Source: Xylogone sp. PMI_703
Taxonomy: Eukaryota > Ascomycota > Leotiomycetes
Length of the DNA: 64,000 bases
Direction: 5' to 3'
Assembly: GCA_021399445.1 (NCBI GenBank)
Contig: JAJTUQ010000001.1
Span: 3,286,001-3,350,000 of the forward strand
The notes under the pieces were generated by a model, which saw nothing but the letters and a program-made list of their open reading frames with translations, was not told where the DNA came from and ran no database searches. A program made the translations under genes and the position numbers. Positions 22,250 to 33,180 of this stretch are shown here, piece after piece (the first letter of the stretch is position 1; every line of letters starts with the position of its first letter).

Positions 22250-23824
22250 ATGGGATTCAATTTGTTCAAGAAGTTCGAGCCACAGTCCGTCCTGATTGGC
22301 GGCAAGGAGTTCCCTAGGGTGAAATGGTGGAAGTACAGGTCGCTGCGGAAGCTCTACCTGCTCAACATCTCCGTCCTGATGCTCACCTCCATCACCAATG
22401 GGTTCGATGGATCCATGATGAATGGCTTGCTCACGTTGTCCTACTGGCGAAACTATTTCCACCATCCATCACCGTCAACGCTAGGTCTTTTAAACGCTAT
22501 CTTTTCCATTGGACAGGTAGCTGCCATCCCATTTATCCCCTTTTTCGCAGATAGGTTTGGCCGGAAACCAACCATTGTGGGTGGGACCACGATTTTGTTT
22601 ATCGGAGTGGCTCTCCAATCCGCATCTGTCAACATTGGCATGTTCATTGGCGCCCGATTCTTGATTGGATTTGGTGTGATCTTTGCCCAGAATTGCTCGC
22701 CGTTGCTGATTACTGAGCTGGCACATCCACAGCACCGGGCCATTTTAACAACCTTATATAACGTATCGTGGTTCTACGGGGCTATCATCGCCAATTGGGC
22801 CACTTTTGGAACTCTCACACTGAAATCCAATTGGGCCTGGAGAGCACCCAGTATACTGCAAGCGTTTGCATCCGTCACGCAGCTGTGCTTCATCTGGTTT
22901 GTGCCCGAGTCGCCTCGGTTTCTCATCCGAAGGGGCCATGAAGATAAGGCCAAGGCGATCTTGGAAAGGTTCCATATGGAATCATCTGGCGAAGAGTTTG
23001 TTCAGACGGAATATGACGAAATCATCAAGACCCTTCGGTTAGAGAAAGAATTTGCCAGCCGTGGAATTAGAGAGCTCTGGGCTACAAAGGGCAATCTCCA
23101 TCGGATGGTCATTGCCATTTCTGCAGGCGTCTTCTCGCAGACGGGTGGTTCCGCTATTATCAACTATTATATCTCCATCATGCTGGATAAGATTAACATC
23201 ACGGATTCCCGGACCCAGCTCATCATCAATGGGTGCCTCACGATCTGGGGTTACTTGGTTGCCACTACATTTTCTTTACAAGTCGAGCGTTTTGGAAGGC
23301 GGCCTATGTTCCTAATTGCAACGGTCGGCGAAACCTTAGCTATGCTAGGATGGAGTGTAGCTTCAGCACGAAGCATCATAACTGGTGATAATGCTCCTGG
23401 ATACGCCATGATTGCGATGCTCTTTGTATTTCAGTTCTTCCATGACTTTGCCTGGTCGGGGCTACTTATCGGTTATACAGTTGAAATCTTGCCATATAGT
23501 ATTCGATCAAAGGGTATGTCGGTGATGCTTATGAGCGTGGCATTGGGGCTGTTCTTTTCCAACTACGTGAACCCCATAGGAATCGCTGCTATATCGTGGA
23601 AGTTCTATATCTGTTACTTAGTATGGCTCACAATACAGTGTTTCGTTGTGTACTTCTTCTATATCGAGACGAAGAACACGACTCTAGAGGAGATAGCAAA
23701 GTGTTTTGACGGCGAGAAGGCTCTTGTTGGTGGAGCTGCAGCTACGGAGCGTGCACGGGAGCTCGAAGGACAGCTGGAAAGTAGCAAGGCCCAGGCAATT
23801 ACTATTGAGGATGTGAAAGCTTGA
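22250..23824 (+). CDS. MFS sugar transporter, lactose-permease/hexose-like (524 aa)
   Basis: Intact single exon. It has twelve predicted transmembrane helices and the sugar-porter signatures: FADRFGRKPTIVGG after TM2, ESPRFLIRRGHEDKAKAIL after TM6, VERFGRRPMFLIATVGE in the second half, and the PETK-like FYIETKNTTLEEIAKCFDGEK after TM12. The N-terminal cytosolic segment is about 40 residues. It is similar in organisation to the fungal lactose/galactose/hexose:H+ symporters, although substrate cannot be assigned. Its position next to two PhyH oxygenases and a Zn2Cys6 regulator suggests import of the compound those enzymes act on. This is inference. Confidence 0.9.
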   Translation: MGFNLFKKFEPQSVLIGGKEFPRVKWWKYRSLRKLYLLNISVLMLTSITNGFDGSMMNGLLTLSYWRNYFHHPSPSTLGLLNAIFSIGQVAAIPFIPFFADRFGRKPTIVGGTTILFIGVALQSASVNIGMFIGARFLIGFGVIFAQNCSPLLITELAHPQHRAILTTLYNVSWFYGAIIANWATFGTLTLKSNWAWRAPSILQAFASVTQLCFIWFVPESPRFLIRRGHEDKAKAILERFHMESSGEEFVQTEYDEIIKTLRLEKEFASRGIRELWATKGNLHRMVIAISAGVFSQTGGSAIINYYISIMLDKINITDSRTQLIINGCLTIWGYLVATTFSLQVERFGRRPMFLIATVGETLAMLGWSVASARSIITGDNAPGYAMIAMLFVFQFFHDFAWSGLLIGYTVEILPYSIRSKGMSVMLMSVALGLFFSNYVNPIGIAAISWKFYICYLVWLTIQCFVVYFFYIETKNTTLEEIAKCFDGEKALVGGAAATERARELEGQLESSKAQAITIEDVKA

Positions 23825-24598
23825 AATTCAGTAATTAATCGAATCACCTATTCATGTGTTGGGCGTAGGCAAATAAGTCATTCGTGCTTTTAACCTGTGG
23901 TAAACCCAGAAATAACGTATAGCCCGCAGCATACTATCAGTACAGAAGTGCAAGTACCATGTTTAGGAAGTCTATCATCGTTACGCTTCAGGATATTGAG
24001 TCGGTAGTGTGACGATAGCCGTGTAATCGAAAACACGGATCACGTTTCGAGAGTATTTCTGGAGTATATGCTGCAGTGCTGTGCTCTGGGACTGGCAGAG
24101 AATTCTGTCGACATAACTTGGCGTTTCTCTATCTCTTCAAGCAATCTCTCCCATTTGGGCGTCCTAAGGTATCAAAAACCAATCAGCGTTAAGGCTGCGT
24201 TGGAAGAGAAGGCTTAGGTTGATAAACAAAGAATATATGATCAGTGTGGAGGAAAAGAAAAATAGAAGAGACAATACGGAGGTCCATTTGTAGAAAAGCA
24301 GAATCGAGCATCAAGCTCGAAATTAAAATTGACAGCAGTTTAGGGAAGGTTCAAAGGAGCATACACGCTTAATCTTCTGACGATTAGGGTTGCCTGCTCC
24401 AGTGGAATGTGCAAAGGTGAAGTTGAGGCAAGAGAGCCAATCCTGTCTTCCACAACGCCTGAATCGTGGCTCATTTTTCATTATTTCTTACATTTCCGTA
24501 GGTTTTCTTGTCTTCACACACATATATTGATAGTCTTATTGACTATTGCCCTCTAATTTCTCCACAGGATCTACTTCCAAGTCCACTCGCAACACACC
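23825..24598. other. Intergenic DNA
   Basis: About 770 bp without a gene. The last ~120 bases are pyrimidine-rich and precede the start at 24599. Confidence 0.5.
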
Positions 24599-25495
24599 AT
24601 GGCATTCCAATTTCCAGCTAAGCTGTTAGCTAGCAATGATCACATCGACACTGTTGCCACACTGTATTCTCTGGGCGCTTGGGGTCCTCCCTTTTCAGGC
24701 TTTGATAAGACGAACAAAAAGCATCGAAAGTACGCATTGACTTACGCGCAACGTTGTTCTAATGTTCCGACTACGAGTTCTGGAGCGGGTACTCAACACA
24801 TAGGAAAAGGTCCAGAGGGGAGTGGGACTGTCATCAACAGTGCCAAGTCAATGACAGAAAGGGATATGGAAATTTTAGAGGCCGGAGTGAATGACTTGGT
24901 TTCGCTTGCATCAGAATTTGGAGACATGAACGAGCACGAATTTCTAAAAGCTGTCTTTGCTCGATGGAAGACTTCTATCAAACCAGGTCCTAAGCCTACA
25001 CGATCAAAGAAGAGAGGTTTTTCTCTGTGCATAGGGACCTTCGCATATGATCTATATGGTTCTAATCAAAGAGACAAGATGTAAAGAGAGGGTAAAACGG
25101 CTGAACAACTCGGATACCGTTCCTTACCAAAATCTAGACTAAAAGGTGCTGGGGCATATCTCAGAGCGCATGTAACTGCCTGTGGAGTCGAATACAGGGT
25201 CACCGACAGAGATAGTTATATTCAATCTTTGGACTCAATCATCTTACGTGAAGGGATGTCCTTCGATGAAATGTTCGCAGACGCCATAAAAGGGTGTATT
25301 AAGGCGGAAGAGCGGCGGTGTATGCTTCACAATCAAGCAGTGTTAGTTTGGCTTGCAAGGTCTCGGCTTTACGAATTTTACAATGGTCCAGGAAAGATGG
25401 GCTGGAACGAATGGGTTGAGCATCGCAATCGGAGCGAAGGAGAGTTTGTGCCATCGGTATTGCCTCCACCAGTGATACTGGAGAGGAAGGATTAG
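24599..25495 (+). CDS. Hypothetical protein (about 278 aa, one predicted intron)
   Basis: Two segments in the same frame are separated only by a TAA at 25082-25084. Removing a 60-nt intron at 25027-25086 (donor GTGCAT, branch-like TTCTAAT, acceptor TAAAG) joins 24599-25026 to 25087-25495 and keeps the frame. Residues ~60-140 hold SMTERDMEILEAGVNDLVSL and a basic stretch KPGPKPTRSKKRG. The second exon is acidic and helical. I do not recognise the family and see no signal or membrane segment. The donor is weak, so a read-through stop in a decaying gene is the alternative. Confidence 0.45.
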
Positions 25496-26592
25496 TGGAT
25501 TAGCCCTATCAGTACAGAATTCGGAGAGGCAGTTTGATTTATTGATGTGGGAATAGCATAGCATTGTTTGTACTGGGTTAATTACTCCATCGAGAAAGTA
25601 ATAGCCGGGAGTATTGTTTCATTCTAGTGACTCACTCGAAGCAAGCGGTTTTCAGGGAATATTATCCCGAGCATAGGCATAGTCTAATACAATAGCTTTT
25701 AACTTTCAGGACCTTCTAAAAAGCTTCTTGATAGTTTAATTCTTTGTACAGCTCCGTGCAGCGAACGTCGAGAGAATGAAGTTCGCTGCGTTCACATGTT
25801 GTTCTTCCCACTATTTCCACAACACGATCAAGTTTGCACAAAGTTACATGCGTACTAGAATTTCCGCTACGTACAAGTTTTCTTATCCTTGACGCCGTAT
25901 TTCAGATCAAAAGACGGGTAGTTAGTGACCTTTATCTAGGAAATGGACTAGCTAGGTAATGCAACCACCACACTCTCCCCTTCTTCTTCTTATGTTCAAA
26001 AGAGTTCAAAACTTGTTACTATGCTTCCATGTTTCCATCTATCATCACTTTTTCTTAACTTCCAGGAAAGATCAATATCCCTCTTCTAATTTAACTGGTT
26101 TTTATAACTTACCGTATAGTAGCTAGCTAATTAGAATGATCAGACATGAAGATACCAGCAGATACGGGGAAATCTCTCAAATCCCAAGCTCCTGAAGACC
26201 GCATCACGCCAAGAAGGTCAATATGCACTATTTATCACTGTATGTCCGTATACTCTAGATATTTTCTTCCCCCTTTAGTTACCAAGTGTACGTCAAGGGA
26301 TCTACAAGCCAAGAACCTCTACGCAGCTGACACAAACTGTAGCTTATGCCTAGACCTGAATCTGAAGCATCGCGAATACGCTCACAATACGCCCACAATT
26401 TGTCGATCGAGCCAAGACGGACAAAATTCTCAATTTCTTAGAAGTTCGGCTTCTTTTGGATATCTGAGTGGACTATATATTAACGGTTAGCAGCCTTGTA
26501 TGAAGTTATGTTTCTTCCCCATGACCTTCTCTTCTTTCTTCCCAAGAACTGTACTTAATAAATTGAATTTCGATTATACTAAAAACGCTACG
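25496..26592. other. AT-rich intergenic DNA
   Basis: About 1.1 kb with no convincing gene. A 114-codon frame at 26146-26490 has no recognisable feature and overlaps the likely promoter of the secreted protein that follows. Confidence 0.5.
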
Positions 26593-27326
26593 ATGATTTC
26601 TCGACTTCTTCCCGTCGCTCTCTTGACGAGCCAAGTCATGGCTTACATTATGCCTGCTGGCCTCACTGGTACGTCGATATCCTCTTGCCCAAGTTTATAA
26701 GATTGTTAAGTAACTAATCCGCTTTTCTAGATGGAACCTACCGTGTTCAACTCAATGAAAGTGGCTACGAGGTCCACCATAAGATCACCGGACCTAACGA
26801 AGCTGACTGGACGTTGGTCGATATATTCAAGGCTAAAAAATCCAATCATCTAACTAGTAGGCACGAGACCTCACGGCTGGTCTCCCGCGCCTCCGTCGAC
26901 TGCCCCGATTCCGGTTCCGGCATCTCTTCCGACGTAGGCTGTTTCTATACATACTGCGGTTGTGGCAATCTACTGAACCACGGCGAATGTGACCAAGCGA
27001 CTGAGGGACTACGAGCACAAGCTGCGCTGGACAAACCTATTCCATGGCTGGCAGCAGACTATGTCATCGTTGGCGGGACCGTCGTCTTCGCGTGTAATAA
27101 CGGGATGTGGGATACTTTACCTGCTCAAGATGCTCATTTCTTCAACACGGTTCTGGGTGCTACGCTCGGGATTATTGACAAGCATTGCGGACGCTACGTG
27201 GCGGGTGCTTCTGGATATGAAGATGCCTTTATTGATTGGAAATACCCTGTTGTTGGACATGCACAATACCTCCCCGGAGACGACTTCTGTGAGATGGCGA
27301 GTTCTTCTCCTGCTGGTGAATGCTAG
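26593..27326 (+). CDS. Secreted cysteine-containing protein (223 aa)
   Basis: Exons 26593-26668 and 26731-27326, separated by a 62-nt intron (GTACGT...CTAATCCGCTTTTCTAG). The N-terminus MISRLLPVALLTSQVMA is a signal peptide. The mature part has a variable linker up to about residue 75 ending in RLVSRASVD, which may be a processing site. A compact domain follows with nine Cys, including GCFYTYCGCGNLLNHGEC, VVFACNNG, KHCGRYVAG and a terminal SPAGEC. An extracellular role is likely. It resembles small secreted proteins of plant- or soil-associated ascomycetes, but I do not recognise a named family and do not assign a function. Confidence 0.75.
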
Positions 27327-30300
27327 GATTGGTTTTAGCAGATTTCCCATTTAAGAATGTTAGGTGCTAGAACCAATGGGCATGTGCGAGAGTGTATGTG
27401 AGAGTATCCTTTTACAACACCCGAATGGTTGTAGACTATAACTACGTTTATGAATGTCTATTCAACATAGGTCAAGTATTCCAATATGAGAGATCTATTC
27501 GAATTTCAATCCTGCAATGCCTTTTCAGTATAAATAATATCGTAAGTATATTGTAGGATAGTCAATCAATTCGAGTTTAAGTTCCCGCTATATGTAGAGT
27601 ATCGGATGATTCAGATCACTGTTCTGATTTCAGATGAGGCCATTCAATTCTTTCCCTGGGTATAATTCTTGTCATAAATTAAATCATCGGAATTTATATC
27701 CTTTTTTAAAAAGCATTATTTATCAAAGTTATAACTTTGAAAGGAGAACTTCTTTAAAATTGTTTAAACTATTTACTGTGTTATTAATTTCTGTATCCGT
27801 TTAAAGTCTAGACTCTGTTACTTGCTGAGATGTCTACTAAATGTGGAGTGCCCGCATAATAGTATTTCTCCTGCCGAAGTCGCCGGAGACATATGCAATC
27901 CGCATATAAAGGCAATAAAATTTGCATAAAGCCAGTTCGAACGAATTTTTGAATCTCGCCGGATCCAGATTCGGATTTTACATAATCGAACCAAGCTCAA
28001 CAAAGCCAAGGCCGAATATCTTTCCCGCTATTGGGGGTACGAGATTTGAGCGGTGAACAAAGTGAATTGTTCCTAGTGGCTGGAGAGAGCAGCAAAGCCA
28101 AACCCCAGAGTTATGCACCGCTGTGGAAAAGTCGGGTTTAAATGTGCCGTGGAAGGACCACTTACCGTGTTTTAACTACTCGGACTAGCAAGGTGATCTC
28201 CTGCTAGTTCCTGCATTGGTTTGTACGACCAAATCTGTACAGTATACAGATGCACCTCCTTTTTGCAGAGTTATCCCGAAGTCACTGGTATGTACAGATG
28301 GTGCTATGCCCGCACGTGTGGCAGAAGCGGAAAGGCACACTTTGGTAGTGAGCATAGCCCAAGTTGCCGTACGGAACTGCACCCAATATTGAAGGCAGGT
28401 AGAGCAGACGCCAAACGTGCCAGTTAGATTGATTAGGGTATTACTGTTAGGTATATTATTACCATGGCTGGGGAGTCTATCACTTAGACGGTAAGCACTA
28501 AGGCATGTCGTGTGCTAATATGCCGATGCTGCAACGGTTCTGTACTTACGTACTGCACGGTATCATTACTGCACAGGAACCATTGCTGGATCCAGATACT
28601 TAAAGTAGAGCTCGAGCGTGGATGTAACTGAGCTTAGAGAGCATGGATCGTAGGGAGACCCATTGCCTGGCGAATGGGACGGTGTAGTGTGCGCAGTGAT
28701 GTAGCGATGTAGCAATGCCATGAGGGATGACCATGGAGGAAGTTTTAAGGTCCGTTAATTGGAACAGCATGACTCGCTATGAAAGAGAGAGCACTGCAAA
28801 AGTGAAGAGGAAAGAGAAGAAATCAAGATGCTGAGAGAAAGGAAGAAGTAAGGAAGAAGGGAAAGACGTTTCTGTATCTGGTAGGTAATCAAAGCGCATG
28901 TAAGACGGCACGGCAACGTGCGGATTCTTCGATGCCGCGTGGGGAGAATGTGGTTCCTGCTGCTTCCCTGCGTCGGATCGAAGGAGAGATCCTTGGTGAT
29001 ACGGCACCGCAATCACTTTACCGTAACTGTAATAACTAAGGGTGTTATCGGTGTGACCATTCTTGCACATTGCACAGCACGATCCAGGGCAGTCCCCATG
29101 GTGATGCTGTGCGGTGTTACAGTCGGAGCAATTTAATCAATTGCAGGGGATCCAGGTGCTTGGCCAGCTTCCCTGCCACTGATTACCCTTCTCCTGGCAG
29201 AGCACGCGCTCGGTATCAGTGCACGGTACCATACCATAATCACCTCCTGCCCTGTCATCACTGCTCTAATAATATCGTGGTACGGATGTAGATTATGCGA
29301 TGCTAGGACTCTGTACTGCGCTGTGCATTGTCCCGAGCATGGCCAGGAAACTTGTTGATCTGGGCGCCTCAAGATAGGAAATGAAGAATGAGTACCGTGG
29401 TGGCTCGTATGAAGCACATAGTCTTTTCCGACAATTTAAGCCTCGGATGCAGCTGTTCTTCTGAGGGTAACTTGTCACGAGACACGCACACCGATATTGA
29501 TCTTAGGCGCGGGGTCTGCCATAGTACGTGGGAAAGGCCGCTTCTAGCCCTTCCAATCATCGTCTCAAATTTGGAGATAATGCAAGAGCAAAAGCACGGC
29601 GGGAAAGAGAAGAATGCACTGATAGCATACCATGTCCCGAAAACATGAGCTCGAGGATTATTTGCGAGGATGGTACTGCCACAGCTCCATGAAGCAGCAT
29701 TTCTCAGGCCATTTGGTTATCTCTGTTGTACTGCTGTGTCCCTTAATCCATGCCGCGCAGGGTGTTGCAAACAAACATGTACGGTCCTATCCACTGATTA
29801 CTGTACGTACTGGACAGGACAGGTAAACGGTGGCCCTACCTGCCCATGATCGCATGCATTAACTACCTCCGCATGGCCTTCCTACCTCGCTGCCCGCCAA
29901 TTTGTCCATATCGAGCAGGTCCATCGTCGTGCCTTGCTGTGCGACGGCCTAGCCAACCCGAGGGACCGGCAAGGCGTATCCGGGCACTCGGAGATGAGTA
30001 AGAACTGCGGGAGAATGCTGTGTGGAAGGATGTGTCGAAGGAGCAAGAAGCAAAGGAAGACGCGGGAAGAAGGGAGCGAGAGTGAGCAGCCGTCTTGGGA
30101 AATTGACCAGCCCACCGCAACGAGGGAACGGCACTTCCCTTATCTCTTCCCATTCTCTTGGCTATCTCGCCGGGTACGAAGTATTTATGGAGCACCGTAT
30201 TTAATTACTGTACTGTGTACAGTAACGGTGTGGATAAGGCTGCTGCTGCTGCTGTGCGGCGGGAGAGATCCGAGATAGCAGTTCTGTCTGGATTTGATGA

Positions 30301-32250
30301 GCGGGATCAAGCAGATTTCTCCGTATTCCATATTCCACACACACCAGGACTGAGAAGGCTGCGCAGTGCCGTACAGTACCATGTCATCCAGTTGGTATTC
30401 TTTGTGGTGGTTCGTCGATCGCTGAGCAGCGTTGCAAATGTTTGAGTTGCACAGCGACAGGTTGATTTACGAGAGAGCTGGTTGCACAAATCTTGGGGCC
30501 ATGACGCGTTCTGCAGCACGTGCTGACCGACCATCTTCCTGCCTACCAGAGATGGCCACAATCAAAAATTATCTACTGCACCTTATCTTCCTCCCAAGTA
30601 CTGTACATATTACTTGTACTGTACAACAGCTGCACCACACCGTACTATTATTATAGACCGTGGCTTGATGGAAGAGCAGACTATCGACTGGCTCACATCC
30701 CACTTCCAGCAGCAGAAAGACCATGTCTTATTGCTTCAATACCACCTCCCGTGATGAGAAGAGGGCGCTGACAGAGGCCAAGGCGATACGATAACAGAAA
30801 GTGGTGGAGTGGCTGGCGTCATGTCAGCACTGATCGTACCGTACACACAGTACGGTAGATACGGCAGTGACAGTACAGTACTTGCGGAAGGACATCAGGA
30901 GTCTTACTGTATTGTTATGCTCTGCTGCGTTCTGTAAGTCATCACACGCTCTGTTTGCGCTGTGTTGGCTGATCTAGGACAGGCAGTATCGAGCGCACTT
31001 TGTATGCAGTACTTACACCACACCTGGTAGGATCCTGGATGGTTGCTTCGAAACCTGGGGGAATACGCCCTCAACCCTGGACCACCTTCAGGGCTTCCAT
31101 ATTACCGTACACACTCTCTTCTCTCAATCACACCTCCGATGCCAAAAAGAGACTCGGGCTTCCTGCCAATCGCTGTGGTGCCTTCATATCTTCGCATCCA
31201 ACTCTCCCCAACCCCAACTCCAACGCAGTGGTTCCCCCCAAACCAACCCGGCTGGGCCACCATGGCGACCGTCCACAGCGCTATCAGCCTCTAGCACGTC
31301 CCGGCAACGTCGCCCTGGTCAACTCACTCGTTGTTGGCCCTGAGGGCCCCGTTTCGCCATCATCAGAACCAGACAATCGACTTGACCAAACCGTCCAAAG
31401 AAGAAATCTATCCCATCCCGTCCATCAACCATGTGCATCCAACGATCGAAGGGTTCCACGATCCCCACCAGCAAGCGGCGGAGTGGATGCTTTTCTCGCT
31501 AGCAGTCAAGTCCCGCTGACAAGCTCCGACGCCAGTTCAGTACCGGTACGGTAGTCTGCGTGTGTTCCTGCCTTCCCACGCCGGTGTCCTTATCAACGAG
31601 TAAGAACGAGTCAGAAGCAGTTCTCCAGTATCTAGGGTCGTCATAATAAGCGGATCCAGGCGGTGGATCAAAAGATGGAGCAGCTTCATTGTCTAATCCG
31701 CCTCTGATTCGACCCAGCGAGCGATGGACGGATGGATCGCCCCCCTGGGCCCTGAGGACTGCGAGGATTTTGCTTGGGGCCCTGGCCAGCCCTGGGGTTG
31801 GCTCTGTGCCACCGCCTCTGCCTGCTGGTACGCTGCTTCTGTTCTTGCTTCTCTTCCACCCAGCTGGAGCCGTGATATCCATAGCAGCAACGTATGGTAG
31901 GATGGGTACGGAGCAATACATTGAGCCGACAAACAAATGCCTGAAAACAACAAAGAGGATGATTGGGAAGAATAGATGATTCAAAGCACATTCGTAAACT
32001 CGTAAATTGCGTCCACACAGCTCTTCAGCAGCCGCTTCCGTGGCCAACTACAGAGAAGGGAGCAACCTAACAACCTGCAGCAAAAGCCTGCCGTCGCACC
32101 AAGCAGAACAACCAAACCCACCAAGGAAACATCTAGCATCTAACACCCAGCATCCAGCATCCAACATCGCAGGCATTCGGCGGCAGCTCCCCAATGCCCG
32201 TCCGTCAATCCAGCCCCAATCTGCCAGTCCAGCCCGTTTCTTGCTGTGGC
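27327..32250. other. Gene-poor stretch with clustered TACTGTAC-type motifs
   Basis: Nearly 5 kb without a frame I can support as a gene. From about 28.2 kb the DNA becomes less AT-rich and contains many GTAC-centred words. TACTGTAC or its complement GTACAGTA occurs at 29799-29806, 30206-30213, 30217-30224, 30371-30378, 30599-30606, 30617-30624 and 30873-30880. Related forms such as CCGTACACACAGTACGG lie nearby. Frames such as 31000-31554 are low-complexity and lack any family signature. A non-coding RNA or an extended regulatory region is possible but cannot be shown here. Confidence 0.5.
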
Positions 32251-33180
32251 GCGGCGCCTTTTTTGGGCCTGTTGCGACTTATCTCATGCTCCCTCTTCCT
32301 TGTCTTCTCAGCAGCCCTTTCTCTCCTGCACCCTTTCTTGCGCCGCTTTCGTGCGCGGGCTCTCTCTCTCTTCCCTCCCCAACCATACATAGACACTGGG
32401 CGTGCTCATCGCCGACCTCCATTATTCAATAACACTCGCCTCCTCCCGCCCTGCTGCCGGCCTCTTCATCCTCCTCCTTCTCTCTGCTCCACCTGGCAGA
32501 AATTCCTTCCTCTTTCCATGCCGTGACGACTCGGACTGCGTATTTTTTTTTTCCTTTTTGGCTCCACCAACCCCGAACCTTCCGTACGTGCTTCTTCGCC
32601 TGCAACTGCCCTGCATTGCCTGCTGCGTGCCTGCTTACCCGACTCCCCTGTTCCCGCCTAGAAAGCCTGTCGAACGTCATTGCTGTGGTCCCCCATCCCA
32701 CTCAACCTCGCGATCCCGGTGCAGCGACAAAAGGGCAAGGCCCCCTCCATTGCTGCACAGAGGAGGCAAACGGATATTCTGGCATGCGACAGCCTGGCTA
32801 TTCGAATTCCTGCAAAGACCAATTCGGCTTCTATTTGTTCGAACCGGATACCGTTGTAATAGAGTCGGACGAGGCAACGGGCCATAGGAAAAGTAGGCGT
32901 GGAAAAGAAAATATCAGAGACATTATAGAAGCATCAGACAGATACTTGGAAAGAATCGAGAAAAAAAATCTGCTGGAGAGTCGACAGAATGATGACGCCG
33001 AGTCGTAATTGACCATTCAATCTCTTCCCCAGGACTGCGTGTTGTGTTCTACGAGTGCTCCGCGTGGATAGCGATTTCCTTTAACTTGCCGTCCTCCCTC
33101 TCCCCTCTCTCGACGGAGGCGGTTGACGGAGCGTGGTTGGCGATCTTGGGTCGCCATTGCGCTGGAAAGAAGAGGCCAAA
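32251..33180 (+). promoter_or_regulatory. CT-rich promoter and leader of the membrane-protein gene, with a uORF
   Basis: 32280-32700 is strikingly pyrimidine-rich on the forward strand, including a long T run near 32542-32555, as seen around fungal transcription starts. Downstream, an ATG frame at 32784-33008 encodes 74 residues ending before the main start at 33181. If the leader begins in the CT tract, this is an upstream open reading frame that could limit translation of the membrane protein. No intron removing it is obvious. Confidence 0.45.

Noticed and set aside
26146..26490. Forward 114-codon frame before the secreted protein gene
   Set aside because: No domain or composition bias typical of coding sequence, and it overlaps the promoter of a well-supported gene.
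31000..31554. Forward 184-codon frame
   Set aside because: Low-complexity Pro/Ser content in CT-rich DNA, no family signature, and overlapping frames on several strands.
32402..32887. Forward 161-codon frame in the CT-rich tract
   Set aside because: Pyrimidine richness alone keeps the frame open. It is more likely promoter and leader of the gene at 33181.
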